Assembly: GCF_001050375.1 (NCBI RefSeq)
Contig: NZ_KQ130487.1
Span: forward strand, 124,001-188,000
DNA: 64,000 nucleotides
Reading direction: 5' to 3'
Source of the DNA: Catenovulum maritimum
GTDB taxonomy: Bacteria > Pseudomonadota > Gammaproteobacteria > Enterobacterales > Alteromonadaceae
Positions 1-9,191 of the stretch are shown here, one piece after another (position 1 is the first letter of the stretch; the number at the start of each line of letters is the position of its first letter). Below the pieces are notes generated by a model. That model was not told where the DNA came from. It saw only the letters and a program-made list of their open reading frames with translations, and did not search any database. The translations under genes and the position numbers were made by a program.

Positions 1-299
1 TCTTCGTCAAAAATGATATAAACGTAAGAGTCACCAAAAAATGAATAACCTCGCACTGTCTTGGCGCCTGGCACAGCCAACATAGCGCTAGAGATAGGAA
101 AAGTTATTTGATCTTGAACCACTTGCGGTGATTGCCCTAAATAACTGGTTTTAACAATCACTTGGACATCGGATAAATCAGGCAAAGCATCAACAGGCGT
201 TTGCTTAACCGCATAAATACCAGAAGCAGAAATAATAATTGCCAGTAACAAAACCAGTATTCTATTTTGAATAGACCAATTAATGACAGCCGCTATCAT
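1..299 (-). CDS. cusA: CusA-type heavy-metal RND efflux pump, N-terminal fragment
   Basis: Partial gene: it starts with ATG at 299 and runs off the left edge, leaving about 99 codons. The translation begins [16 protein letters not shown], followed by a hydrophobic first membrane segment and the stretch [14 protein letters not shown]. This is the standard start of heavy-metal RND pumps (CusA/CzcA/SilA), which export Cu(I) or Ag(I) from periplasm or cytosol through an adaptor and an outer-membrane channel. Its ATG overlaps the TGA of the upstream cusB gene by four bases, so the two are probably translationally coupled. Metal specificity rests on the neighbouring CusB-type adaptor; the methionine relay residues of CusA lie outside the window. 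Confidence 0.92.
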   Translation of the reverse strand, partial: MIAAVINWSIQNRILVLLLAIIISASGIYAVKQTPVDALPDLSDVQVIVKTSYLGQSPQVVQDQITFPISSAMLAVPGAKTVRGYSFFGDSYVYIIFDE

Positions 300-1828
300 T
301 TTTCAGCTCCCATTAGCTCTAGGCTATGAGTAGTATGAGATTGCGACTTGTGTTTCTGTAAATTGTGGTTTTGCACATTATTTAAAACTTCAAGCTCAAC
401 TATGGTCAAATCGTCCCTTACTTCAAAAGTAAAATAAACTGATTGCTCCGGCTTGAGTTGCTTAATATCAATGTTTTCAGCGAGTATAAAATCTAGCCTT
501 GCCGCCTTTCTTTGCCACTTTTCAATTGCTTCGCGACTAATATTTAAAACACGATTATTAAAATCTATCTGGTGAATTATGCCCTTAACGCTTGCGGACT
601 GGTATTCTGAGGACGCTTCTATCTCAGTTTGGTGAGTTTCCATTCTCATAAAATCAGAACTTTTACTTGATTCAGAGTCTATTAAAAAATGGGCTGCGGT
701 GACAATTTCGTCTCCCGGATTCAGACCCGATAAAACCTCAACATTAGCGCCATAATTGGCACCTAACTGAACTTGAATAGACTTAAACTTGCCTTCACCT
801 TTAGCTAACACAAGTCTATCTTGTGTCCCAGTACGAATAACGGCTTGAACAGGAACCTGAAGTACCGGCTTAGTCGGTAAACTGAGAGTTAAAGAACCAA
901 ACATGTTTGGCTTTAAGCTTAAATCGGTATTTACCAGCTCAGTTCTAAACCTAAGTACTCGTGTTTTGTCATCTAATTCAGGGTAAACATAATCAACCTT
1001 GCCTTGCCATACTTGTTGAGGGAAGTAATCCAATGAGAATTGAACGGGTAAATCGGCTTGTATGAAACTGGCATCCTGCTCAAATACTTCTGCGGTTAGC
1101 CAAACCGAATCTAATTTAGCAATACTCATTAAAGTATCACCCGGTTTTACATAAAAACCTTCACGAATATTGAGTTGATTTACAACCCCAGATTGAGAAG
1201 CATAAAAGGTCACTGTTTGCCTAATTTCACGGCTTTCTCTTAACTTTTGAATAAAACTATCAGACAGTTTTAATGCTCTAAGCCTGTCTTCCGCCGCTTG
1301 AATTAATAACTGATTACTGCGCTTTAACGCAATTAAAAACTCCTCCTGAGCGGTTAACAATTGAGGAGAATACAAGTTATATAAAGCCTGACCTTGTTTA
1401 ATCTCTTCTCCAGTTACTTTGACAAACAGAGCCTCAACCCAGCCTTCTACTCTTGGGTGAATATGGATGATATGATTTTGGTCATACTCAACTTTAGCCA
1501 AGGTGGTAATTTGTTTGCTTGCCTGAGTTAAGCTTATTTTCTGCGTTTTTACCGACAACTGGTTAATAACCTCAGGTGAAATTGACACTAGGCCTGCGCT
1601 TTGAGCCTGATTTTCTGATTCGGTATAAACCGGAACTAACTCCATCCCCATAGGAGATAAACCGGGTTTATCTCTGCGGTAACTAGCATCCATGGGTGCA
1701 ACCCAGTACAAAGGCTTTTTCTCTGTCGATTCGCCCTCTGTTTCATCTTGATAGGTTAATGGCATGAGCCAAATTGTCATTACGCAACCAAATGCCATGG
1801 CAGCCAAAATAATTAATAATCTATTCAT
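296..1828 (-). CDS. cusB: CusB-type periplasmic adaptor with C-terminal CusF-like domain
   Basis: Membrane-fusion subunit of a Cu/Ag RND efflux system, linking inner-membrane CusA to the outer-membrane channel. I chose ATG at 1828 (510 aa): AAGGA lies about 8 nt upstream and the product then begins with a clean signal anchor ([13 protein letters not shown]). An ATG at 1849 is possible but has a weaker ribosome site. Residues about 41-68 form the heavy-metal-binding motif typical of CusB (PMDA...DKPG...[10 protein letters not shown]). Barrel-sandwich and coiled-coil segments follow. About 75 C-terminal residues resemble a fused CusF metallochaperone. In that domain the Trp is kept (KWQRKAARL), but the positions of CusF's His and two Met ligands are Arg, Lys and Ala. 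It overlaps the channel gene by 8 bp. Confidence 0.9.
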   Translation of the reverse strand: MNRLLIILAAMAFGCVMTIWLMPLTYQDETEGESTEKKPLYWVAPMDASYRRDKPGLSPMGMELVPVYTESENQAQSAGLVSISPEVINQLSVKTQKISLTQASKQITTLAKVEYDQNHIIHIHPRVEGWVEALFVKVTGEEIKQGQALYNLYSPQLLTAQEEFLIALKRSNQLLIQAAEDRLRALKLSDSFIQKLRESREIRQTVTFYASQSGVVNQLNIREGFYVKPGDTLMSIAKLDSVWLTAEVFEQDASFIQADLPVQFSLDYFPQQVWQGKVDYVYPELDDKTRVLRFRTELVNTDLSLKPNMFGSLTLSLPTKPVLQVPVQAVIRTGTQDRLVLAKGEGKFKSIQVQLGANYGANVEVLSGLNPGDEIVTAAHFLIDSESSKSSDFMRMETHQTEIEASSEYQSASVKGIIHQIDFNNRVLNISREAIEKWQRKAARLDFILAENIDIKQLKPEQSVYFTFEVRDDLTIVELEVLNNVQNHNLQKHKSQSHTTHSLELMGAEK

Positions 1829-3230
1829 GACTGGTTCCTTGTTTTTCATTGGTACTCTTTGTGTTTTTAGCTTTGTTTGAGCGACTTGTTTGAGTTAATA
1901 AATAGTTTACTCGAACAATGGTTTTAGCCTTTTGCACAGTCACATTTAACGCCTTGATACGTGCATTGAGCTGAGCTATTTTCCGCTGAACAACCTTCGA
2001 AAAATGACCACTATCATGTGTATAAGCGGTTAAGCTGGATTCGGTTTGTTGAGCCGATTGGCTGAGTATTTTCTTCTGATACAGCTTTTCCCTAGATTCC
2101 AGATGCTTCAAAGATTTTAGTTCTCTTTTTAACCGAGCTAAAAGCTGCTGAATCACTAATCGTTTTTCAGTTTTAATACTTTCACCCGCCAATACAGCAG
2201 ACTTTACCTGATGCTGTTGTTTTTTATGACTAAACAAAGGCATATCTAAACTCGCACCAATAGAAAAAAAGTCACTATCGGAATGCACAGCAGAATCGGC
2301 TCGATAACCGTACTTAGCAGTTAGCCCCCACCTAGGCTGATAACTTTGCTCAGCTAACGCGACCTCTTTTTGCGATTGCTGCTGTTTTACCTCAAATCTA
2401 TATACACTTGGATGGCGCATAATTAACTTAACCAAAGCCATATCTGTTAAAGCTAGAGTGAGTATATTAGGTTGGCTTATTGCCAAAGCTTGAATCTCAA
2501 TTTGAGCATGACTAACAGCATTTGGCGTAAGGGTCAGGTTTCTTTCTGGGTTAAAGTTGATTAACCATTCAGATAAGCGAGCTAAATTAGCGTCGAGCTT
2601 TTCTTGCTCAATTAGCAAGGTATCTTGCAATTGATACAAATCCAATTCGGCCTTGAGCACCTCATCTTGGTTAGTCTCAGCAGCGGCAGAAGTATAATTC
2701 ACCTGAGCCAGCTCAAGCATTTGTTCAAATAGATACTGCTCAGCCTGTATCATTTCTATGGTTTTAAAAGACTGGTAGGCATCAAACCAAATTTGACTGA
2801 TCACACTGGTTAGCTCTGCTCGCCTATTTTCCCTTAAAATTTCCAGCTCGAACGCACTTATTTCAAGTATGGCCTGATTCAAGGCCAAAGAATCTCCACG
2901 TGCAAATTCTTGAGATATACCAAAACTAACTTGGGTCATTGCCTCTTGCGATAAGCTCAAACTATCAAGCGGTAAATTCATCAACTCAAGCGTGAGTTTG
3001 GGGTTATCTAACTGACTTTTGCTAATACTTTGAGCCAGCCGTTGAGCTTGGTTAAGCTCACTTTTTTGCAACCACAAGTCATGCTGATGTGCATACTGGA
3101 TAGCTTGGTTTAATGAGTTAATGCTGAACGCCTGACTGAGTGCAGAAAAGGAGTTCAACGAAACAAAAATAATTAATAATAATTTAGAGCTCAAACGAGC
3201 TGAGTAAAATTTATAAAGATTAATAAACAT
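1821..3230 (-). CDS. TolC-family outer-membrane factor of the Cus system
   Basis: A 469-residue outer-membrane efflux channel protein. The N-terminus has a basic, then hydrophobic signal peptide (KLLLIIFVSLNSFSALSQA) with likely cleavage near residue 33. There is no lipobox, unlike E. coli CusC. The remainder is alpha-helical, Gln/Glu/Leu-rich and internally duplicated, as expected of TolC periplasmic helices, with YRFEVKQQQSQKEVALAEQSYQPRWGL as the typical second-repeat start. It lies immediately upstream of cusB, with an 8-bp overlap, and downstream of the small Met/Cys-rich gene. Family assignment is firm; the functional role comes from the operon. Confidence 0.85.
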   Translation of the reverse strand: MFINLYKFYSARLSSKLLLIIFVSLNSFSALSQAFSINSLNQAIQYAHQHDLWLQKSELNQAQRLAQSISKSQLDNPKLTLELMNLPLDSLSLSQEAMTQVSFGISQEFARGDSLALNQAILEISAFELEILRENRRAELTSVISQIWFDAYQSFKTIEMIQAEQYLFEQMLELAQVNYTSAAAETNQDEVLKAELDLYQLQDTLLIEQEKLDANLARLSEWLINFNPERNLTLTPNAVSHAQIEIQALAISQPNILTLALTDMALVKLIMRHPSVYRFEVKQQQSQKEVALAEQSYQPRWGLTAKYGYRADSAVHSDSDFFSIGASLDMPLFSHKKQQHQVKSAVLAGESIKTEKRLVIQQLLARLKRELKSLKHLESREKLYQKKILSQSAQQTESSLTAYTHDSGHFSKVVQRKIAQLNARIKALNVTVQKAKTIVRVNYLLTQTSRSNKAKNTKSTNEKQGTSHE

Positions 3231-3252
3231 AAAATTTTATCTATAAAAAAAA

Positions 3253-3281
3253 TCGAGTACTTTGTCTGAAGGCGACAAAGT
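3253..3281 (-). terminator. Possible terminator/attenuator hairpin between the small copper gene and the channel gene
   Basis: ACTTTGTC (3259-3266) and GACAAAGT (3274-3281) form an 8-bp stem with a 7-nt loop. Read on the minus strand it is followed after seven bases by a run of eight T. This could partly terminate transcription after the small upstream gene and lower expression of the pump relative to it. The gap between stem and T-run is longer than in an ideal terminator. Confidence 0.4.
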
Positions 3282-3328
3282 GTCATTAAAGTGCATAAAT
3301 GCCGTTTTTTAGGCACAAGTATCCTAGG

Positions 3329-3685
3329 TTAGGCTAAAATCGGTGGGCGATAGAGGGATTTATCTTGATTAGATTGAAAAATGACAGGCTTAAAAATAAT
3401 CGTATCTGGATAAGTTAAAACGATCAGTTCTAGCTTTAAACTTAATACACTTAAATAATTTGAGTTGATATTATGAGAACATTTACATTCGCTATCACAG
3501 CAGTCACTCGCTTCATTCTGCATTATCAAACTTAAATTTGATTGCATTTGCTTGCCATTCATATGCTGAACCGAGTGCATTTGCGTATTGCCTGCCATTT
3601 GCATTTCACTGCATGCAGGCGAAGACAACGCAAGTGTTTGCACACTCAAGGTCAACAAAATAGCAATAACAGTAAAAAGCTTCAT
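3329..3685 (-). CDS. Small secreted Met/Cys-rich protein of the copper operon
   Basis: Unnamed small protein of 118 aa from ATG 3685 (MKLFTVIAILL); a GTG four codons earlier is possible. It has a signal peptide ending near LALSSPA. Then comes a Met/His-rich segment (CSEMQMAGNTQMHSVQHM) and the cluster DCCDSECKCSH, all plausible soft-metal ligands. The C-terminus is hydrophobic and ends in YRPPILA. It is first in the minus-strand run leading into the Cus-type pump. Small proteins of this layout (signal peptide, HM-rich stretch, CC-x3-C-x-C, terminal RPP) are common ahead of copper efflux genes in marine gammaproteobacteria. A periplasmic copper-binding or copper-responsive role is inference. 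Confidence 0.7.
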   Translation of the reverse strand: MKLFTVIAILLTLSVQTLALSSPACSEMQMAGNTQMHSVQHMNGKQMQSNLSLIMQNEASDCCDSECKCSHNINSNYLSVLSLKLELIVLTYPDTIIFKPVIFQSNQDKSLYRPPILA

Positions 3686-3879
3686 AAAAAACAACACATA
3701 CTCAAGTAGAAGTAATAAAGAAACAAGATAAGGCTATGTTATTTAATCTAAGATGTAAATAGGACTGGACTAAGTCATTAATATCTAACTGCACAAAAAG
3801 TGCATACCTAGAGCAAAGTAAATTAAAATAACTCAGTTTAAGCTCTATACTAAATTTATATAAGAATAGGAATTTAACC

Positions 3880-6216
3880 ATGACATTCTTCAATAATTTA
3901 CTCAATGGGAGCTTCATGCCCCACGGGCACTGCTTTTTATGGCGGCCTGATTTACTCTTTATGCATGTGGGCTCAGATATTATTATTTTTATTTCTTACT
4001 TTGCTATCCCGCTTGCACTGCTATTTTACTTAAACAAAAAACCTCTACCGATAGATTCAACTATCAAGTTATTTGCTTTATTTATTGTTTGTTGTGGATT
4101 AACTCATATTGTAGGCATGGTAAATATATGGCACGGCTATTATCACTTTGAAGGTGTAATTAAAGTCATTACGGCTATGGTTTCAGCAATCACAGCGATA
4201 AAAGTTTGGAGAGATCTGCCTAGCTGGTTATCTGCCCCTAGTATTTTAGAATTAAATAATATTAATAGTGAACTAAAAAATGAACTGCAAATTAGTAATT
4301 TAAAAAGTGAAGAGCTAATCCAACTCAGAGAGTATTTAGAACAAAAAGTTTTAGATAGAACAAAAGCGTTAGAAGCTGAAATAGAGCAACGCTCTGAAAT
4401 TGAAAAAAACCTAAATGCGCTAATTGATACAGCTGCATTAGGACTCATCCTAGTGACGCCTGCTGGTACAATAAAAAGAGCGAACAAAGCCGCCTGTTCA
4501 ATTTTTGAAAATGACGATTTACTTAATGTTAATGTATCCGATCTAGTCGCGCCACATATGAAAGGCAATCATCAAAACTGGCTAAGTAACTACTTTAAAA
4601 ATCAAGAAGATGGAAGCTCAAATGCAATGGCGTTTGGGCGTGAAATCGATTACCTGTCGCCCAGCAAGCAAAATAAAAAATTGATTATAGAACTTCAAGA
4701 CTATGTATCAAAAGGAGAGCACTACTGTTTAGCAAGTATTACAGATAACACAGTCGCAGCAGAAGCCACCCGAAAGTTAAATGAATCAGAAAAGAAATTT
4801 AGGACGATAGCGGAAAGTGTCGATGCGGTTATGTGGATGTCGACACCCAAGATATCTGAAATCTTATATGTAAACCCAGCGTATGAAGTGATCTGGCAGC
4901 AAAGTTGCGAATCTTTATATAGTAACCCGGCTAGCTTGATTGACAGAGTTCACCCTGAAGATCAGCCCAGAGTTAAGCAAGAAATCCAGCAGAATATAGA
5001 TAAACAATGGGACCTTGAGTACCGTATTTTATTAAAGGATCAAACTATCCGATACATTCGCGATAAAGGGATAGCAGTAAAAAATGAATATGATGACGTT
5101 ATATTTTTAGTTGGGTTTGCAGTTGATGTAACCGATCAAGTTCGCCTCAGCGAAATCGAAGATAGATATCAGCTAACAATAAATGCCATTAACGATGGCT
5201 TATATGATTGGGATATAGAAAACAATAAAGTTGAAGCCTCACCGCAATTAAAAGCCTTACATCATTTACCAGAAGAAGCATTTTGGGATTACAACGTTTG
5301 GGCGAAAGGAGTACACCCAGATGACTTACCTTTTGTTGAAGAACAAATAAATAATCACTTAGAAGGTAAAACCGAACAATTTGAAGCCGAATACCGAATC
5401 ATTAATAACAATCAAGAAGAGTGGCTACTAACTAGAGGACAAGTAGTTGCCAGAAATAAAGACGGTAAAGCGCTAAGAATGTTAGGTATAGAATCTAACA
5501 TTAATAGAAAGAAATCAGATGAACTTAAACTGAAACAAATGTTTGAGGAGTTAAAACGTAAAAACCAAGAGCTTGATGAGTTTGTCTATGTTGCCTCCCA
5601 TGATTTAAAAGAGCCAGCAAGAGGCATTCAACACTTAAGCCAATTTTTACTCGAAGATTACGAAAATGTATTAGAGCAAGAAGGTATAGAATATTTAAAT
5701 AAAATATCTAAATCTGCCGTCCGCTTATCTTTATTAATTGATTCATTATTACTGTACTCAAGAACAGGAAGACGAGACATTATTCGTGAACAAATCAACC
5801 TAGAAGAAATTATTGATGATTTAAAATTAACCCTACCTCAACTTAAAGATGTAGAGCTAACAACCGATCTCCAAGGCGCACAAATTTGTGCGGATAAAAT
5901 ATCTGTGTATGAAATATTGCAAAACTTACTATCTAATAGTGTAAAGTACACGAGTAAAACACCTATAAAAATAACCGTGAGTACCAATCAAGATGGTTGG
6001 CTAAGTGTAACTGATAATGGCGATGGAATTGATCAGGACAGCATAGATTCTATATTTACTATTTTCCAACGTTTGAACCATACTAAAGAAGGCGATGGTA
6101 TCGGCTTATCAATTGTCAAAAAATTAGTTGAGTTACATGAAGGTGAACTTAAAGTGGAATCAAAATTAGGACAAGGTACAAGTATTAGCTGCAAACTTAA
6201 TTCGGAGTTAAATTAG
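3880..6216 (+). CDS. Histidine kinase with ETR1-like copper/ethylene-binding membrane domain, three PAS domains
   Basis: A 778-residue sensor kinase. Residues 30-110 hold three membrane helices matching the ethylene-binding domain of plant ETR1 and Synechocystis SynEtr1. In particular D33 and Y40 precede IPLALLFYL, and C72-G-L-T-H76 corresponds to the ETR1 Cys65/His69 Cu(I) ligands. A coiled coil follows (about 120-175), then three PAS-like regions (about 177-290, 303-420, 425-545). The phytochrome-like dimerisation motif SHDLKEPARG contains the phospho-acceptor H574, and a complete ATPase domain follows (N box NLLSNSVKYT, G1 DNGDGID, G2 GDGIGLS). The stop codon directly abuts the next gene's ATG. 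It is divergent from the copper-efflux operon. Sensing of ethylene, Cu(I) or another ligand is inference. Confidence 0.9.
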   Translation: MTFFNNLLNGSFMPHGHCFLWRPDLLFMHVGSDIIIFISYFAIPLALLFYLNKKPLPIDSTIKLFALFIVCCGLTHIVGMVNIWHGYYHFEGVIKVITAMVSAITAIKVWRDLPSWLSAPSILELNNINSELKNELQISNLKSEELIQLREYLEQKVLDRTKALEAEIEQRSEIEKNLNALIDTAALGLILVTPAGTIKRANKAACSIFENDDLLNVNVSDLVAPHMKGNHQNWLSNYFKNQEDGSSNAMAFGREIDYLSPSKQNKKLIIELQDYVSKGEHYCLASITDNTVAAEATRKLNESEKKFRTIAESVDAVMWMSTPKISEILYVNPAYEVIWQQSCESLYSNPASLIDRVHPEDQPRVKQEIQQNIDKQWDLEYRILLKDQTIRYIRDKGIAVKNEYDDVIFLVGFAVDVTDQVRLSEIEDRYQLTINAINDGLYDWDIENNKVEASPQLKALHHLPEEAFWDYNVWAKGVHPDDLPFVEEQINNHLEGKTEQFEAEYRIINNNQEEWLLTRGQVVARNKDGKALRMLGIESNINRKKSDELKLKQMFEELKRKNQELDEFVYVASHDLKEPARGIQHLSQFLLEDYENVLEQEGIEYLNKISKSAVRLSLLIDSLLLYSRTGRRDIIREQINLEEIIDDLKLTLPQLKDVELTTDLQGAQICADKISVYEILQNLLSNSVKYTSKTPIKITVSTNQDGWLSVTDNGDGIDQDSIDSIFTIFQRLNHTKEGDGIGLSIVKKLVELHEGELKVESKLGQGTSISCKLNSELN

Positions 6217-6639
6217 ATGCAAAATCAAAAAATTATTTTCCTAATAGAAGATAATGAAATGGATTACATAGCGGTAAAACGTAGCTTAAAACTTCATCAA
6301 TTAGATGAAGAATATCAACTTGTTCGATTTGAAAGTGCTGAAACTTGCATCCAATATTTTGCCGAGCAAGAGCTGAAATTTCAAAAAGCGCTGTTTCTAG
6401 TGGATATTAACCTACCGGGAATTAGTGGCAAACAATTACTCACTAAGTTAAAGCCTCAACTGCCTTCCAGTTTAGCTAAATTCATTATGTTTTCGTCATC
6501 TAATAATGATAAAGATATTAGCCAATCATACCAAGCAGGGGCAGATGCTTATGTAGTAAAGCAACCAAACTACAATCGCTTTAGTGAACAATTAAAAATA
6601 ACCATTAAATTTTGGCTAGAGGCTGTTCAATATGCATAA
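6217..6639 (+). CDS. Single-domain response regulator (Rcp1-like)
   Basis: A 140-residue stand-alone receiver domain with no output domain. The acidic pair E11-D12, phospho-acceptor D63 (LVDINLPG), the switch Ser/Thr region (MFSSSNN) and the conserved Lys (VVKQPN) are all present. Regulators of this short type commonly pair with kinases carrying the SHDLKEP-type H-box, such as bacteriophytochromes. Its ATG follows the kinase stop codon with no gap, and its end overlaps the following REC-PAS-GGDEF gene by 8 bp. The three are therefore almost certainly one transcript and one phosphorelay. Confidence 0.92.
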   Translation: MQNQKIIFLIEDNEMDYIAVKRSLKLHQLDEEYQLVRFESAETCIQYFAEQELKFQKALFLVDINLPGISGKQLLTKLKPQLPSSLAKFIMFSSSNNDKDISQSYQAGADAYVVKQPNYNRFSEQLKITIKFWLEAVQYA

Positions 6640-7912
6640 TGTTGTATTGCTTATTGATGACTCTGAACTTGATAAATCTATCTACACTCGGTTTCTGGAA
6701 TCAACCAAGAACCAAGATGAATACAGAGTCCTAACATTAGAAGACCCGAATCAGATCCCGCAAATATTCAAGTCGGTTAACATTGATTGTGTCCTGCTGG
6801 ATTACAAGCTAGAAAATAATAAAAATGGATTAGAGTTAATCCATGCAATAAAACAGCACTCCCCTTACTCTGGCATTCTTTTTTTAACCGGTTTTGGCGA
6901 TGAGACAATTGCAACCAAAGCATTTAAACTTGGCGCCGATGATTACTTAAACAAAAGTGATTTATCCCAATCTAGACTAGAAATCACAGTTAAAAATATT
7001 ATAGAGAAAAAGCAAAACCAGTTAGCCCAAGCAAAAACCAACCGAGAACTAAACCTACTTAGAAAAGCAATAGAAAATAGCCAAAGTTTGATGATGGTGT
7101 GTGAGCCGGAAGTCGGCTTGTTTATTACCTTTAACCAACAAGTGTGTCGTTTTTTAGGGGTATCTGAATTAGCGATAAAATCGCATTCTTTCATGTCATT
7201 TACTGATTATTTTAACAGCCCAGCAGAATGGAGAAAGTTTGTTGCCGAGCTGCAAAAAAAGAAAGTGATGCAAATAGAAGCCAACTTAATCAATCTAGAT
7301 AAAGAAAAAGTTCCGTTTGAAATAGACTGTAATTATTCCCGAATAGATAACAAAGACTACTTACTTTTTAGTGGCACAGATATTAGCCGACTAACAAAAA
7401 TCCAAAATGAGTTACAAACCCTAGTCATCAAAGATCCTTTAACCCAATTACTCAACCGAAGGGGCTTGATAGCGTCCTACGAAAAGACTTTGCAAGTTGC
7501 GACGAGAGAAAATTACGCTTTCGCATTTGCCATTTTTGATTTAGATAACTTTAAAAAAATCAATGATATCCATGGTCATCAAGCCGGCGACACTGTTTTG
7601 ACTCAATTTTCGGATTTACTGGCAAAAAAATTCAAAAGAGCGTTAGATATTGTATCTAGAGTGGGAGGTGAAGAGTTCATTGTCATAGTAACGGACAAGG
7701 ATAAAGCTTCCATTCGCCAGCTTTTTAATGATGTCATAAAAACATCGCCAGCCGTGACAACCCCTAGCACTACGGCGAGTTGTGGCTGGGTCTGTGTACA
7801 GGGCAACTCGCAAATAAAAAATTATGATCGTTTATATGCTTTGGCAGACAAAGCATTATATCAAGCTAAAGAAAATGGTCGAAATCAATGTATAGAAGCC
7901 AAACTAACTTAA
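6632..7912 (+). CDS. Response-regulator diguanylate cyclase (REC-PAS-GGDEF)
   Basis: A 426-residue protein. Its N-terminal receiver has D9-D10 and phospho-acceptor D57 (LLDYKLENN). A PAS-like region lies at about 140-255, and a C-terminal GGDEF domain makes c-di-GMP from two GTP. The active-site motif is GGEEF (345-349), with the DxDNFKKIND metal/GTP region upstream. An RxxD inhibitory site (R335-D338) sits exactly five residues before it, so product feedback is expected. It overlaps the upstream single-domain regulator by 8 bp and is the likely output of the ETR1-like kinase. The 3' end overlaps the end of the convergent LysR gene by four bases. Confidence 0.92.
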   Translation: MHNVVLLIDDSELDKSIYTRFLESTKNQDEYRVLTLEDPNQIPQIFKSVNIDCVLLDYKLENNKNGLELIHAIKQHSPYSGILFLTGFGDETIATKAFKLGADDYLNKSDLSQSRLEITVKNIIEKKQNQLAQAKTNRELNLLRKAIENSQSLMMVCEPEVGLFITFNQQVCRFLGVSELAIKSHSFMSFTDYFNSPAEWRKFVAELQKKKVMQIEANLINLDKEKVPFEIDCNYSRIDNKDYLLFSGTDISRLTKIQNELQTLVIKDPLTQLLNRRGLIASYEKTLQVATRENYAFAFAIFDLDNFKKINDIHGHQAGDTVLTQFSDLLAKKFKRALDIVSRVGGEEFIVIVTDKDKASIRQLFNDVIKTSPAVTTPSTTASCGWVCVQGNSQIKNYDRLYALADKALYQAKENGRNQCIEAKLT

Positions 7913-8874
7913 TCCTGCTTAAGCGTATTTTTAAACTGGTACATTGATTCAAAATCAGGAATGTTTTTTTCCCAAACAGGCTCTGCTTCACCTATATATT
8001 CTTTTACTGCATCCAAAAATAATTGAGTTCTAACAGGTAAGCCCCTGTGCGGGTAAACAGCCCTAATAGACCCAAATTCAGGCAGTCTAACTTGAGTTAA
8101 AATTGGTTCTATCAACCCCTGTTGAATCTCATTTTCAATCAAAAAAGCAGGCGCAACAAAATATGCAGTACCAGACAACGCCTTAAGCATCAATAACTCA
8201 CCATCATTGGAGCGGAAGCAGCTATTAATTTCAATACTGGCATCTTCCCCATTATCATCAATATAGTTAAGACTGTTTATCCTTAAACTATTGCTAGAAT
8301 AAGTAGCAGCTGGCAGCTTAGCGAGTTCTTCTATATTTTTTGGCGTACCATAGATATTTAAAAATTCTGGGGTAGCTAAAATCAGTAGGCGATTTCGAGC
8401 AATATGCCTTGAAATTAAATTAGATGTTTTAAGTTCGCCAATTCTAAAAGCAAGGTCATAGCCTTCGCTGACGATATCCACAACCCTATCTTCCAGCCTT
8501 AACTCCACTTCAACCTGAGGGTATCGCTTTTGAAAGTCATTTATAACAGGCTGAATATAACGCCGACCAAGAATCGGCGAGCTTGTCATTTTTAATAGAC
8601 CCTTAGGTTCGGTGTTAAAATTTTCCGCTATCTGCATAGTTTCGCCAAGCAGCTCCCGAATTTCTTTCGCTTTTTTCAGCATCTCAGCTCCTCCCGCAGT
8701 TAAAGAAAATGAGCGGGTTGAGCGGTTTAATAAGCGTAGGCCTAAGTCACTTTCTAGCTTATTCATTTGCTTAGAAACGACAGATCGGTCAAGGCTACGA
8801 AATTCGGCTACCTTAGCAAAAGACCCTCTTTCCACAACCTCTAAAAACATCAGAAGGCGACTTGTTGTATCCAT
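7909..8874 (-). CDS. LysR-family regulator of the adjacent RND pump
   Basis: A 321-residue LysR-type regulator. I prefer ATG 8874, which GGAG precedes by five bases; a GTG at 8880 is the alternative. The N-terminal winged helix-turn-helix covers about residues 3-60 (FAKVAEFRSLDRSVVSKQMNKLE), followed by the periplasmic-binding-protein-like effector domain. It is divergent from an RND efflux operon with 317 bp between them, and a 12-bp inverted repeat lies just upstream of its start. This is the usual layout for a local regulator that controls both itself and the pump, as MexT does for mexEF-oprN. The effector is unknown. Confidence 0.88.
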   Translation of the reverse strand: MDTTSRLLMFLEVVERGSFAKVAEFRSLDRSVVSKQMNKLESDLGLRLLNRSTRSFSLTAGGAEMLKKAKEIRELLGETMQIAENFNTEPKGLLKMTSSPILGRRYIQPVINDFQKRYPQVEVELRLEDRVVDIVSEGYDLAFRIGELKTSNLISRHIARNRLLILATPEFLNIYGTPKNIEELAKLPAATYSSNSLRINSLNYIDDNGEDASIEINSCFRSNDGELLMLKALSGTAYFVAPAFLIENEIQQGLIEPILTQVRLPEFGSIRAVYPHRGLPVRTQLFLDAVKEYIGEAEPVWEKNIPDFESMYQFKNTLKQD

Positions 8875-8891
8875 TTTCACTCCGATAAAAC

Positions 8892-8960
8892 CATTTTATT
8901 GATTCCATTATGGCATCAATAAAATGACAAATAAACGCTAATTATTGCATCAATAACATT
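8892..8960. promoter_or_regulatory. LysR operator region with three ATCAATAA half-sites
   Basis: A perfect 12-bp inverted repeat, CATTTTATTGAT (8892-8903) and ATCAATAAAATG (8915-8926), is separated by 11 bases. This fits the T-N11-A architecture of LysR-family sites. A third half-site, ATCAATAACATT, lies at 8949-8960, so ATTATnGCATCAATAA appears twice in direct orientation (8907-8922 and 8941-8956). The repeat starts 18 bases upstream of the regulator's ATG and about 230 bases before the pump operon. Autorepression plus activation of the pump is inference. Confidence 0.65.
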
Positions 8961-9191
8961 TATCATATGGATAATTTATTTTTAAGTGTCTGTTTACACT
9001 TGGGGCGAACCTAAAAAGGCGAAAATTTTTACCTTTTCCTATTTGGGTACAAAACATGGAAAGTTTACACAAGTATAACGCCTTGATTACTCATTTATTT
9101 GGCCTGTAATACTTCAATTGCCATGCCTTAATAAACATGAAGAATCGCCCCCAAACAGCAGCTCGCTCAACTTGATTTTTGGAGATAGTAA

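Noticed and set aside
3702-3917. 71-codon ORF on the minus strand overlapping the start of the ETR1-like kinase
   Set aside because: It overlaps the first codons of a well-supported gene, has no ribosome site or family pattern, and sits in AT-rich promoter DNA.
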